A stretch of DNA of 64,000 bases from Symsagittifera roscoffensis (lineage: Eukaryota; Xenacoelomorpha; Acoela; Convolutidae), in the NCBI RefSeq assembly GCF_963678635.1, contig NC_087064.1, positions 67,940,025 to 68,004,024 of the forward strand. Reading direction: 5' to 3'. Numbering within the stretch: the stretch's first letter is position 1; the number at the start of each line of letters is the position of its first letter. Below, piece after piece: positions 50,972-61,017 of this stretch. A program made the position numbers and the translations under genes. The notes beneath the pieces are model-generated. The model had not been told where the DNA came from. It was given only the letters and a program-made list of their open reading frames with translations, and ran no database searches.

Positions 50972-51328
50972 GTAAATTAACAGTGGTAGCAAAACTTATA
51001 TGCCTTTTATACCTTCTGACAGGGTGATTCAGATTAGTGTTTTTTTTGTGACTCAGATTAACTTTTTTTATTTCTGCCTCTTTCGGTTCTGAGGTAGTTC
51101 GGTTTCGGGCTGATTGACAACGCTTCATTTCATACATAAATTAACCGTAATGGGGGAGGGAAGAATGGGGGAGGGGAGAATGGGGGGGAGGGGAGAATGT
51201 TAACTTGGTCCAAGAAATGTTCACGTGTTTTTTTTGCGATTTCAAGTTTTTCGACCGTGAAATGGCATGTATGCTGGACAAATTGAATAAGAGTTTAATC
51301 TACTGCGAAAATGAATTTTTTTTCCCAG
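50972..51328. other. SYTL intron with G-rich repeat
   Basis: Between exon 5 and the candidate cassette exon. It contains a tandem G-rich run of AATGGGGGAGGG-type units at about 51149-51198, capable of forming G-quadruplexes on the transcript. The 3' end is a strong TTTTTTTTCCCAG acceptor at 51328. Confidence 0.6.
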
Positions 51329-51460
51329 AAGAACAAAGAAAAAACAGATGATTTTGCTGCTTGGAAAGTTCTCTTACCCCGCCAAAGTCAGACTAGAGTT
51401 TTTGAAGCTCAATTGAATTACCGGTGGGTGGAGTTTGATTACCCCAACTATCTTGGGCAG
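51329..51460 (+). CDS. Candidate cassette exon of SYTL overlapping a hairpin
   Basis: 132 nt, 44 codons, phase 0 at both ends, so it can be inserted between exons 5 and 6 without changing the frame. The acceptor is excellent (T8-CCCAG) and the donor is GGGCAG then GTATTT. The peptide is mixed and aromatic-rich (for example DDFAAWKVLLPRQSQTRVFE and YRWVEFDYPNYLGQ), unlike the low-complexity neighbours. However, bases 51373-51421 pair with 51461-51509 as an inverted repeat with two exact 15-16-bp blocks, so the donor sits at the base of a 39-nt loop. It may be a structured regulated exon, or an inserted foldback repeat that is open by chance. Confidence 0.4.
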
Positions 51461-51509
51461 GTATTTCAACAGAGCTTCAAAAACTCTCTTTTTTCTTTGG
51501 CGGGGTAAG
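51373..51509 (+). repeat. Imperfect inverted repeat / hairpin, 49-nt arms
   Basis: CTTACCCCGCCAAAG (51373-51387) pairs exactly with CTTTGGCGGGGTAAG (51495-51509), and AGAGTTTTTGAAGCTC (51395-51410) pairs exactly with GAGCTTCAAAAACTCT (51472-51487). The loop is 51422-51460. No target duplication or second copy was found in the window. It could be a small foldback element, a structured RNA, or a splice-control hairpin. The downstream arm contains a second donor (GTAAGT at 51505). The stretch 51510-51746 shows nothing else except the pyrimidine tract before exon 6. Confidence 0.75.
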
Positions 51510-51746
51510 TAAGTTTTACAAACATTAGAACTATCTGTTCCTTCTGCTCTACTGTGTAAGTACGGAGTTTTGATGGTTGAGAAAACTAGTTTTGAATTTT
51601 TTTAAGACTGAATTGCCATTTCCAGGTTAAATCATTGTTTGGTCTTGTTGAGTCACAAAGCCAGAAAATAAGAGAAAAAACTGGCTTAAGTCGGATAGTT
51701 TGATTTTATTTGATTTTTTGATTTGATTTTTGTTGCGTTGGTGCAG

Positions 51747-53310
51747 GAGCTAGCGAAGTCTCAACTTTGTGCGGAGATAGAACGAGGACTACTAGGTATG
51801 CACTGGTCCAATGAGGCCAACGAGGCTGCTCTCTCCAACCCTCTGGGTTCAAGTAGTACCCCCAAAACTACCACCAACAACACTGGCCCTGGTGCTTCTA
51901 ATACTACTAGTCAAATAACCAACCAACTAACCCCCCTCTATAAATCTTCCAGTTCTAACCCGGCTGCCACCTCTCCATTTTCTTCTGCCGACGATTCGAT
52001 GTCCAGTGAGCAACTGACGAAATCTCTTCCCAATTACAGCAACCGACTGGCTGCTCATTTACCAAGTCAAAACCAAGCTAACAGTAGAACTAACTCACCC
52101 GTGTCTTCGATGTCTAATCAGGATTCGACAAAGAGTCTTGTCCAGGTGGATTCTAGTAAAAACAGGTTGACTAGTCCACAACAAAGGCATAGCCAGGACT
52201 CGTTGTCATCCGAGGGATCCACTGCTACCTTAGGAGCTTCTGGTTGCGGAGGAACAACAAAACCGAAGACTTCAAGGTACCCTGTGGCAGCTGGTGCGGC
52301 GATGCCGACGCAGTCAACTTTCAAGATTAGTTCAGCATCATTGGGAACCGGGCCTGGACGACGGATCCCTTCTGAGTCGCCCGAGATATCAGACTCTAGC
52401 TCTAGTCATTCTACGAAACATACCTCAGCAGACGTTCCTACGCCTTCATCGAGATTGCCTTTCAACCAACAGCCCTTTAGAGACCCAAACAGAACGGACC
52501 AGAACCAAAATGAAGACATGCTCACTTCTGGAGCCGGTACCCTTTCCAATTCCAGACGACGAGACCTTGGATTGGAATCTGCAATGCGACCGCAAAACAT
52601 GTCAACGCCTAATCTGCGTGCAGGGTATACTCACAGGGTACCTGGTTCCGGAAGGAAAGGCATGAGTTCAAGGTCACCAAGCGGAACACAGGGTAGGGAA
52701 GGACACGCGGTACCGCCATACCCTCACGAGCACTGGCTGCCCAGAAAAGAAATGAGGGGACGAGGGGGGCATATGGTGCCCCACTATGCAGAGTTCTACG
52801 ATCCTTACACGATGCCTTACATGCACCCTCGTGGTATGAGACCCTCTCCTGTAATGGCCACACATTACTACATGGATGCTTCGGGGTCTCTGAATAGAAT
52901 GCGGGGTAGACCTCAGCCGATGCCCAGATACCCCGGAGCACCAGGATTCTATCCAATAGACAACACACACCAAATGATTCTGCACAAAGTCGAATTGTTG
53001 AACAAACATACTCGTCGCAAATTCCTAATGGCTGCCGAGGGTCCCGGATGGACAGGCGGGGAGGAGCAGTTCGGATCCCCTTCATCCTTTGCTACGCTTC
53101 AAGAGTACGTGGACAATCGGGATAACAGTGAACACGCAGCCACCTTGTCCTCGGAGAGCGAGAGGTCGCACAGGTCACACCACGTGGACGATGACTTGGA
53201 AGATCCTCATGGACACAGTCATGGCCACAGTCATGGCCAGCGGAGGACAGAAGCGGATACAGAAGGTACCGAGAGTCAAAGGGGATCCCTGCTCAAGCAG
53301 AACTCGTCAG
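51747..53310 (+). CDS. SYTL: SYTL exon 6: large linker exon
   Basis: At 1,564 nt this is the largest exon (about residues 489-1009). It starts on a codon boundary after GTTGGTGCAG with ELAKSQLCAEIERGLLGMHW. The first half is Ser/Thr/Asn-rich. The middle is rich in Arg/Gly/Met/Pro/Tyr/His (for example MPYMHPRGMRPSPVMATHYY). A more ordered patch follows (HQMILHKVELLNKHTRRKFL), then an acidic/Ser segment ending in a His-Gly-Ser repeat (HGHSHGHSHGQ). It is disordered by composition, with many Arg-x-x-Ser sites. In Drosophila bitesize the long linker binds moesin; whether any segment here does so is unknown. It ends TCGTCAG before GTAACA, leaving one base; read-through ends at 53399. Confidence 0.88.
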
Positions 53311-53571
53311 GTAACATGGCCAAAAAAAAACACGAAAACTTAAAAAGAGTGTGGAGAAAGTTTATGAAGGCAGGGAGTTTTTTTCTCATCACGAATTAAA
53401 TATTTCACAAAATCGTTCGACTAACTCTCTTGTTTTCTTTTTCTCTAACAATCTTTGCGCTTGATTCAAGATGGTAACTATTACCGCTATGTCATTTCAT
53501 GAACGCCGATGTCATCTTTTTGTGGCAATTGGCAGCGACACTTATAAGCATTCTTATTATGTTTTGTCCAG
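53311..53571. other. SYTL intron 6
   Basis: A short intron of 261 bases from GTAACA to a TTTTGTCCAG acceptor; nothing else in it. Confidence 0.75.
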
Positions 53572-54109
53572 ACAATTACGAACACGAGCAGCCAAACAGG
53601 AGACGCAGTTTGCAGGGAGGTCACTCCCAGGACTCCCAGACATCCGGCAACACCAACACAAACAACCCAAATGTGACACAAACAACACATGGCAATTTAG
53701 GGAGCAACAATTCATTACATGCAACCAACCTAGATATCGGGACGTCTCGTCCTATCGGCTACAGCTGCTCAGTGCCAGCGACTCCAGAACACCGGCGGTA
53801 CCATCCGGCTGCAAATGCATCCGACTGGGCCTCCATGTCTTACTCGGGGGGAGGTAGACCGATGCCCCACCCGCACCAAGAGTATGCAGATATGGGAATG
53901 GGGGGAAGGGGTGGAATGAGGGGGGTGCCCTACGGCTACCGACCTCGTCATCCCCACCACAGATACGGTGGTGCTAGCAATAGTCAGGGGAGGATTCCAT
54001 TCAGACACCCCTCGCAGTATCGATCCATGCCTCCTCATGCCTACGGGTTCTACCAGCAGGGGGGAAGACCCCGACCCAGGCATATGGCACCACTCTACGC
54101 ATCTGCCAG
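53572..54109 (+). CDS. SYTL: SYTL exon 7: RG/HPY-rich linker
   Basis: Two bases complete an Asp with exon 6, then NYEHEQPNRRRSLQGGHSQD and on to a Gly/Arg/Pro/Tyr/His-rich region (GGRGGMRGVPYGYRPRHPHH). It covers about residues 1011-1188 and ends LYASA, leaving two bases. RRSLQGG is a basophilic kinase type site. The donor chosen, CAG then GTTGAT at 54110, is weak. It is preferred because it joins exon 8 in the right phase and excludes an AT-rich Lys/Asn stretch. A perfect GTAAGT at 54177 would instead keep 22 more residues and leave only a 28-nt intron to an AG at 54204, which also restores the frame. Confidence 0.85.
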
Positions 54110-54221
54110 GTTGATAATTTCTCCAAATGTCAACCAGAGAAAAAAAATTTCTCGCGAAACAAAACGCAGGAACAATGTAAGTGTTTTGTGTTTTTTTTGT
54201 CAAGGTAAATTATTTTGTCAG

Positions 54222-54476
54222 GTTCGCTTCCCAGGAGGATTTCAGAGGTTCTTCCAAGTCACTCGCCCTGTACCCGAATTCCAACTCAGGCAGCGAGTTC
54301 AACTCCCCCCACACCACCCATGGTATGGTTGGGGGAAGTAGGGAATCTCTGCTGAGAGACAGTGGCGACACCAGAGAGGGAAGATCTCTTTCAAAGTCCT
54401 CGTTTGTCGGAGGAGATCACCTGGACCCCAGAAGCAAACATCACCAGCAGCAACAGTCACAGCCCAGACACGCAAG
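54222..54476 (+). CDS. SYTL: SYTL exon 8: Ser-rich linker
   Basis: The acceptor TATTTTGTCAG at 54221 gives one base to complete an Arg, then FASQEDFRGSSKSLALYPNS and on to SRESLLRDSGDTREGRSLSK. It covers about residues 1190-1273 and ends in His/Gln-rich sequence before CAAG-GTATTT, leaving two bases. It contains repeated Ser-x-Ser-Leu motifs (SSKSL, SRESL, GRSLSKSS) that recur in exon 13. Phase joins both neighbours exactly. Confidence 0.85.
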
Positions 54477-54673
54477 GTATTTTCAACTGTGGCTATAAGT
54501 TAATTTTGCAAACTTCAACTTAACTAATCGCAAAAAATTTCACTTGACAAATGCAAAAACCAAATCGAACTGTTAGACTCATAAAAACAGTAATACTGAT
54601 TAATTAAGAATTTGAGTTGTTAACTAACTGGAACAATCAAGTTAGGATTTTCAAATGTTATTTGACATAGCAG

Positions 54674-54836
54674 ATCATCCAGCATGCCCCCCTGTGAAGA
54701 CAGACTAGGGGGACACCTGGGCGAGGGCGAGGGGGAGGGACTTCAGCAGGGTGTAGGGGGATACCAACATCCGCATCAGACACAGCAGCAGCAGCTCAAC
54801 TCATCAAGCAATGTGCCTTCCTTGATCAACAGCCTA
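54674..54836 (+). CDS. SYTL: SYTL exon 9: Gly/Gln/Ser linker
   Basis: One base completes an Arg, then SSSMPPCEDRLGGHLGEGEG and a Gln/Asn/Ser stretch ending PSLINSL. It runs from TAGCAG to a strong GTGAGT and ends on a codon boundary. The 197-base intron before it is plain AT-rich sequence. An in-frame ATG at 54684 makes this look like a separate small gene, but the phase with exon 8 and the shared composition show it is internal. Confidence 0.8.
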
Positions 54837-55123
54837 GTGAGTGATCAATACATGTATAAACAATAGAAATAATTAGTAACTAATTGTTATGAAAGATCAA
54901 GAGAAAAAAAACACGTTTTTTTCTGATTTCGACTTTTTCAGAACCCGAACTTCACAAAATATCGACCTCTCTTTCAATGCTAAATTTTATTTAAAAATCA
55001 ATAAACGTCATCAAGAATTAGGGCATGACATATTGACATTTATAATTTATGCATAGAGTCTTTTCAAACCCCTTTTCAAAACCATTACCATCTTGATTTC
55101 TTGGTACCATCTTGATTTCAAAG

Positions 55124-55158
55124 CAGCGAGTGGACATGGATCAAGCTCTACATGGCAG
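55124..55158 (+). CDS. SYTL: SYTL exon 10 (putative microexon, 35 or 32 nt)
   Basis: It reads QRVDMDQALHG plus two bases before CAG-GTCTGT. It may start after TTTCAAAG at 55123, or three bases later after AAGCAG at 55126, which would drop the Gln. It enters on a codon boundary (as exon 9 leaves) and leaves two bases, exactly what exon 11 needs, so the three junctions support each other. The pyrimidine tract is modest. C-rich runs follow in the intron at 55191-55211. Confidence 0.45.
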
Positions 55159-57328
55159 GTCTGTAATCCAACCCCCACCCCAGTTCAGTCTTCCACCCCC
55201 CCCCCCCCCCATAGATATCCTAAAACACCCCACTTAGATACCCCTTACCTACCTGCCATTTAAGACACAGGGTCGAGGCTCTCATTTTATGTTAAGGCTG
55301 TCAATGACGAGTATAATGTACAAAATTTTTTCTCGAGACGAGACAGGGGTTCGGGTCGAGTACTTAGTCGAAGCATATCTCGAACATCGTTCAAACATAA
55401 AGTGAGCACCTCGATCCGAAGAGCCTTTGCGTGATTTTAGTCTCCGTGAATTTTAGGTTAAGAGCATGTCATAGTTGTCAAATTGATAAAGTTTGGGAGT
55501 TGGTGATTTAGTAGTAAACTGAGTTAGACATATTTTAGATCTGATGTCAGAATTTCGCAAAATCAATTATTGAAACTTGTTTGAGTATTTTTCATATTCA
55601 GTAACACTTTCAGGCAAACTCAATTACCATAAAACTTTTTTTAAACGTGTTGGATCATCAAAGCGTGTTTGATCGTTTTGGCTATGGAATTGCTTTATCC
55701 AAAAGCACTGCGTCTGTCCAAAAACTGGTTAGAGGTGACTTTTCTGAGCAAGTTTTATTGTTGGGCAGGCTTCAAAGTAAAGAGCACTTGCTGGTCATCT
55801 GTGTGCGAGCCAAGCATTGCTCCCGTCCTTCGCTCCTCATTTGACACAACAACGTAAACAATGCGAGATGGCGAAAAGCATGAATGTCTGAATCAGTACT
55901 GAAAAATCTGTGTCCAGGGAACAAACGAATAGTCGGTTGCTGTAAAAAAAAATGCAGAATGTTCCAAGCGTTAATAATTTTCCTGGATTTTTTGAAGAGA
56001 ATCTCTAACGGTTCAATTTAGTTCTGAAAAAAGTAATTAAAACAAGATTTTTTTTCAAAATCGTTCAAGTCTTTTTTGTCAAAAAAATTCAAATGGCAAG
56101 CTGTTTTCAAACTGAGCGCTTGCTTATATTCTATGAGCTTCATTGAAGGTGACTGGAAAGAACTATGACTAACGGTTCGTTTGAATTTTTCCGGTCAGTT
56201 TTCACTACCTCAAGCAAAGTTCTCAGGAGTTTAAATCATTTAGAAAATCTTAATGGTCACGACTTGAATTCCCATATTCCAAAAAAAATCAAAACAAATG
56301 CCAGTGGCGAGAAAATCTGAAGTATAAATGAAAGGCATCTCTCACATTATTTTATGACCTCTGTTTTCGGCCGATCATCCCCAAATTTGTACTAAAGGCG
56401 CCTTTGGCGCCATTATATACAAATTTTTTAGGGGAGCGCGTGCTGAAAGTGCGCAATTTTTTGGGGCAAAACTTTCCAAAAAGTGCCCAAAAACGGCATT
56501 TTTGACCTGTTTTTTTCTTCAACATTTAGCTTGGTCAAAAAAGGGTCTTTTTAGTGCTCTGGGAGCGTTCCAAAAATTGATTTAGTCAGCCAGAAAAGGT
56601 CGACAAAGTTTTCTAAAAAATTTTGATAAATTGCCCCCCCCCCCCCTTCGAGAATTGCCCCTTCGAGAAAATCTTATATCCGCCCCTGTTTTCAACTATT
56701 TGAAAAAAAGCAAAATTTTTAAAACCGGAAATAACAATTTCCATACAGTTTTTTTTTTGAGTTCTTTCCAGTTTTTTTATCTCTTAACAAAATATTGCGT
56801 GGTCGGAACATTCTGTGTGACTTGAAGAGCAATCGACTATCCTTGTTCAGTTTTTTTGTTCTAAATATAGCTTCAGTAATTTGCCCGAGGGGACTGTCTT
56901 CTCTTCAATTTCTGTTGCCTTTTTTCCAAATGGATTACCAAATGGGTGTTTTCCAAATGGGTGTTTTTCTCTACCCGAAGTACTGTGGATCCCTTGACTT
57001 TAAACACGAGTGATTTGTCATTTCAACTTGAATCGTGATTGATATTGGAGGGAAAATATCAGGAAAGATTTTTGAAACCTCAAACTTCATAGCGCTTTGT
57101 TTTTGGTACTTAATAACCTACCCCGTAATTGTCAATTAATAAATTCAAAACTATAAAAATCAAATTCTTGACTCAAAAATATATTGCAGAGAAAGATAAA
57201 CTGTAAGAGTTAAATTTTATGTACTTCTATGTGAAAAATATTATTTTCTTTAAAAAAATCTGCGATAGCAATTGTGTTTCAACCGGATACTAGACTTTAT
57301 TTTTTCATGTGATTTTCTTTGTTTTCAG
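55159..57328. other. SYTL intron 10
   Basis: It contains the right part of a hAT-like MITE ending GAGAAAATCTTATATCCGCC-CCTG at about 56688 (shared blocks from about 56380). The family B end CGTGGTCGGAACATTCTGTG occurs at about 56799. A GC-richer patch at 55640-55860 has two overlapping open frames of about 62-65 codons that I cannot assign. Confidence 0.55.
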
Positions 57329-57410
57329 GACTAACTTCCTGGACTCATCTCCTGGGTCGCAGCTGTCGGAAATATTGCAACAGACATATTTTGAACATGA
57401 TATCATTCTC
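57329..57410 (+). CDS. SYTL: SYTL exon 11 (5' boundary good, 3' boundary uncertain)
   Basis: A strong acceptor (TTTCTTTGTTTTCAG at 57328) is followed by one base completing an Arg and then TNFLDSSPGSQLSEILQQTY. The block is clearly GC-richer than its flanks. To join exon 12 it must end on a codon boundary; the only GT in that phase before the stop at 57444-57446 is GTTATC at 57411, a weak donor. Alternatives are another exon in the following intron, or use of this as an alternative terminal exon reading on to the TAG. Confidence 0.55.
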
Positions 57411-59716
57411 GTTATCCTTTTTATTCGAATACTCTTTTTAATGTAGTTTGTAATTTTAACGAATCAATTTGTTATAAACCCTTTTTTTCTTTTTTCGGCT
57501 TAAAAATTTTCGGCTGATATTTTGTCTGAGAAAGGACTTAAAATTTTTTCATTATTTTTAAAGTTTTTTGAATCGTTTTTTTATGGTTTAAAGTGTTTCT
57601 GCTCAGGTTTTTTCGGCTTTTGTACCGCTTGGAAACTTATTTTCCGTTGCTACTTTTGCATTATTTTGTCTGACATATTGTTTTTTCATATCTGGTTTCC
57701 ATCAGTTTGATAGATCTAATTTTACAAATTTTTTCGAAAGTTTCGTTTTTTTTGGCTAAGCAGCTTTCTTGTTTTGTATCTGAAGAAAAGCGAAACTCCG
57801 CTTTGCGTCTGTGCCAGCAGTTTCTTTCGCAATTATACAGCACTTAACCACTGAAAACATGTGATTGTTTTCACTCGTTTTCTTCAGCATAGTTCATTTT
57901 ATTGAAGTCGGAGAGGAAAATATGAAGAGTAGTAAACTATAAAGTTTTCGGTGGTCCAGGCATGATTATGGATCTCTTTTAATTACAAAATGGTTTGAAT
58001 ACTTTTTAAAAAACTAAAGAAAAGCCATGTTAGTTTTCAACGAAAAACTTTTTTAAGGTTTCAAGCATTGCAAAAATGTTTCAGCGATCCTTCTTTTTTT
58101 TCTTATAAAAATTTTAGACCCGCAAAATTAATCAACGGAGGATTTAGGGAAGGGAGGGGTAGGGTGGACGCATTCTAAGTCTAAAAATTGACCCCTTCAA
58201 CACTAAAAAATCCCTCATTTTGTACTATTTTGGAACATCATTTTATGCTTGACCGATCTAAAAAAAATCTACAGGATATTTCGGCTCCAACGTATTCTAA
58301 TTTTGAGGGAGAAATTTGCCAATAAAACCGTCCACACTCGAAAACTATAGAGTTGGTCTATTCATTATCATAGAAAAATGTTTGCGGTGCAAAAATATAT
58401 ACTCTTAGTGATTTTTCCTAAAATCGCATGCTAAGGTTACATTTTTCCTCAAAGCGGACGGATACTTTGCAATTTTTAAAATTAAATACAAGTTATACAT
58501 ATGGAAAAAACTGCTTACTCAAGAACTCATCAAATTTTTGTTTTCAGCAAACAGCATCCTGCTGTAAGGGTTTATCTCAGAATTAAGATGATGATTTTTG
58601 TTTTTATGGTTTTTTCGGTAATTGCTATTAAACATCTATGCTGTTTTGGTCAATAACCGGATAGTTTCTTTATAAAATCAGACTATTACGAAGCGGTAGA
58701 TTTTTGCTTAGAAGCTTTGCATTGACAAGCAATTGCCTTTTGACTACCCGGCGAGTTTTTTTGTCCTAAAATTAACTTGGAAACTATATCATTTTTGTTC
58801 AAATTTATTGTTCCGACCATGGAAAATGGGGAGCAACTTTGTATACAGATGGTTTTAGTTTTTTTTGTTTTCCACGCAAAATCAGGACTCTCATATATTC
58901 ATCGAGTTGAGTTGAGTGATATATCATATTAAAGCCCCCTTTCAGTCGTAATTCGAATGATTTTGAAAAAATCCCAGTGTCAAGAAAAACTGGTTTGAAA
59001 TTTTTGATTTTGCGTCTATTTTCGAGCAAAGCGATCGTAATAACGTTCGTTATGTCTGAAAAATACCAATTAAGACTAAAAATTGATACTTTCAGTATAA
59101 CAAAATGTAGTTTTGGATGCTTTGTATAGCGCTTCTCTGGCAAAATAAGTTTTCGAAAATATTTGAAAATTTAAGAGCAAAAAATTGAAAGAAAAAAATA
59201 TAAAAAAATTTTTGAAAACAATCTCTCATCTTTTTCGTTTTTTTTTGAAGACAAGGGTAGTCGTTTATGCCCAATTCACTAAATTTCTACGCGTTTGTAT
59301 AGCTTTACCATCACACGGCGTAAAAAAGACACTAATTTGAAGAAAAAAAAACATTGAGAATTTGGTCGGAACATTCTGTGCATTTCGCTTTTTATTGTTT
59401 TTTAGTGCTTCGATTGAGCACGGTAAATCAGTTTAATCCAAATAAAAAAAGGAAAAAAATTTGAAAATTATAATCATCCATTCTTCAGAAAATTTTTCAG
59501 GCACCCGTGAATTAAGAAATATGTTAACTGCACCCTTCTAAAAAATGTGCGAGTTTATTCATTTTTTCTGGCTAAATTTTGTTTGAAAATCATGTAAGAT
59601 ACACCTGAGAACCAAACATGTAAGTTTTTGTTCACAAGTAACTTCGTCTATATCTATATTCAACCCTAAAAAGATTTTTAGAAAATAATTGGGTATTTTG
59701 ATAGTTTGTTTATCAG
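57411..59716. other. SYTL intron 11
   Basis: An AT-rich intron with a family B copy at about 58810-59377 that has clear GTTCCGACCA and TGGTCGGAAC ends. No exon-like block was seen elsewhere. Confidence 0.6.
58810..59377 (+). mobile_element. Family B element with inverted ends (MITE-like)
   Basis: The left end TTGTTCCGACCATGG at about 58808 and the right end TTTGGTCGGAACATT at about 59358 are inverted copies of about 11 bp. The interior shares CCACGCAAAATCAGG, GAGTGATATATCATATTA and TCACACGGCGTAAAAAAG with the copies at 44.6-48.7 kb. There is no open frame. Conserved sequence continues just beyond the right end in most copies, so the true border may be further out. Confidence 0.6.
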
Positions 59717-60028
59717 ACCTCTTCCCGACATGCCACTTTCGAGTCAACAACAACAACAACAGCAGATGCAACAGCGGCCTCAACCAAGTCAATATCCGGA
59801 GACGACGACATCCTCCGGCAGAGACAACAGACTCGGCGTGTCATCCCCCCACATACAGCACCAGCAGTAACAAAAGGGGGCAAGGAAGAGACATTAACCA
59901 CACCCACGATCAATACTCCAAGAGACCACAATACCCATACACAACCCAATTCACCCATAAATGAACATGGGAAAGACAAGCAATTTTCTTCAAAGCGGGC
60001 GAGGAGTGCACAGGAACCTGAAAATAAG
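59717..60028 (+). CDS. SYTL: SYTL exon 12: Thr/Ser-rich and basic linker
   Basis: Exactly 104 codons without a stop or an ATG, from TTTATCAG to AAG-GTGAAA, in phase 0 at both ends. It begins TSSRHATFESTTTTTADATA, passes KSISGDDDILRQRQQTRR, and ends SSKRARSAQEPENK. The next exon follows in phase. A second frame reads as poly-Gln (SSQQQQQQQMQQRPQPSQYP) but stops at 59867 and does not match the neighbours, so the Thr-rich frame is preferred. It covers about residues 1368-1471. Confidence 0.75.
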
Positions 60029-60422
60029 GTGAAATCATTATAGTTACATAAGAGTTATATCGTCAACTGATTGCCCCTAATCTAAAAAGAGCTATAAACT
60101 AAAATTTCCTAGAGGTCGTATGCAAGCGAAATGAGCGTTTTCAAAACATGTAAGCACAAAAAACTTGAAGTTTTCAAGAAGAAAATTCAAAATTCTTATT
60201 TTGGGGAGACCGCGATTTTGCTGTTATGTTTCAGACAAAATCAAAAATATTTAGAAACTTAAAGTCTTCAAGAAGAAACTTCAAAATTCTTATTTTGGTG
60301 AGACCGCGATTTTGCTGTTATGTTTCAGACAAAATCAAAAATATTTAGAAACTTAAAGTCTTCAAGAAGAAACTTCAAAATTCTTATTTTGGTGAGACCG
60401 CGATTTTGTTGTCATGTTTCAG
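60029..60422. repeat. SYTL intron 12: triple 94-bp repeat carrying the splice acceptor
   Basis: Units 60235-60328 and 60329-60422, plus a partial copy 60163-60234, are nearly identical and each ends with GTTATGTTTCAG (GTCATGTTTCAG in the last), so three acceptor sites 94 bp apart are present. Only the last opens the correct frame; the others would hit a stop within tens of codons. Confidence 0.9.
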
Positions 60423-60752
60423 ACACGTTCTATATCATCTTTGGACTTATTACTGTCAGAAAAACGACCGGATCAAACTGAAACCAACAGTAATTCCACC
60501 AGTAACGAACATAGTTTGGGATCCTCGTGGGATCCTCAAATATATCCACGAATGAATCCGACTACCAGGAGCTTCTCAGCATCTACTCACACTCTAATTG
60601 GGGTGGGGGTTGAGGATGGGGCCGATGGATATGGGGGGAGCAAAAGTTTCAAGCAGCATAAATCAACATCTGGGGGAGGGGGATTGAGAATGAGCTGGAA
60701 GAGTTTGAGGGCCAGTCAGAACTCATTACCGGGATCAAAGGAGTCTTTAAAG
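60423..60752 (+). CDS. SYTL: SYTL exon 13: Ser-rich linker with RSxS motifs
   Basis: 110 codons, phase 0 at both ends, from the third TGTTTCAG to AAG-GTAGTC. It starts TRSISSLDLLLSEKRPDQTE, then Asn/Ser-rich sequence, TTRSFSASTHTLIGVGVEDG, a Gly-rich stretch, and SWKSLRASQNSLPGSKESLK. The repeated Arg-x-Ser-x-Ser and Lys/Arg-x-x-Ser-Leu motifs are typical targets of basophilic kinases and 14-3-3; that is inference. It covers about residues 1472-1581. The upstream ATG at 60414 is intronic. Confidence 0.85.
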
Positions 60753-61017
60753 GTAGTCATTTATTTTATTTTCTTTATCATTTTTTTGTATTTGCTAACT
60801 GTTTTTTTTTTCACAGCAATTTAATATTAAAACCAAAAATATTTACTTCTGATTTTTTTATCTGTCAATTTCGCCTAAAAGGGTTTTTATACATTAAAAT
60901 ATTAATAATTTTGAGAGACCAATCAAAAAACTATTTGAAAATCATCGAAAAGGAAGATTTCTTTGCCTGCTGTGAAAAAATGGACACGAATTTACAAAAA
61001 ATATATATTCATTTAAG
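60753..61017. other. SYTL intron 13
   Basis: Short AT-rich intron of 265 bases, GTAGTC to TTTAAG. The acceptor is a tandem AAGGAG, so splicing three bases later would only drop one Glu. Confidence 0.7.

Noticed and set aside
54684-54866. Independent 60-codon gene starting at ATG 54684
   Set aside because: Splice phase and composition show it is internal exon 9 of SYTL; the last ten codons lie after a GTGAGT donor.
55647-55857. GC-richer overlapping frames, one with FGYGIALSKS reminiscent of an ionotropic receptor ligand domain
   Set aside because: The resemblance is only a few residues, there is no continuation and no splice phase that fits; left unassigned.
56631-56825. 64-codon frame starting with Pro-rich sequence
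   Set aside because: It runs over the C-rich end of a hAT-like MITE and into a family B fragment.
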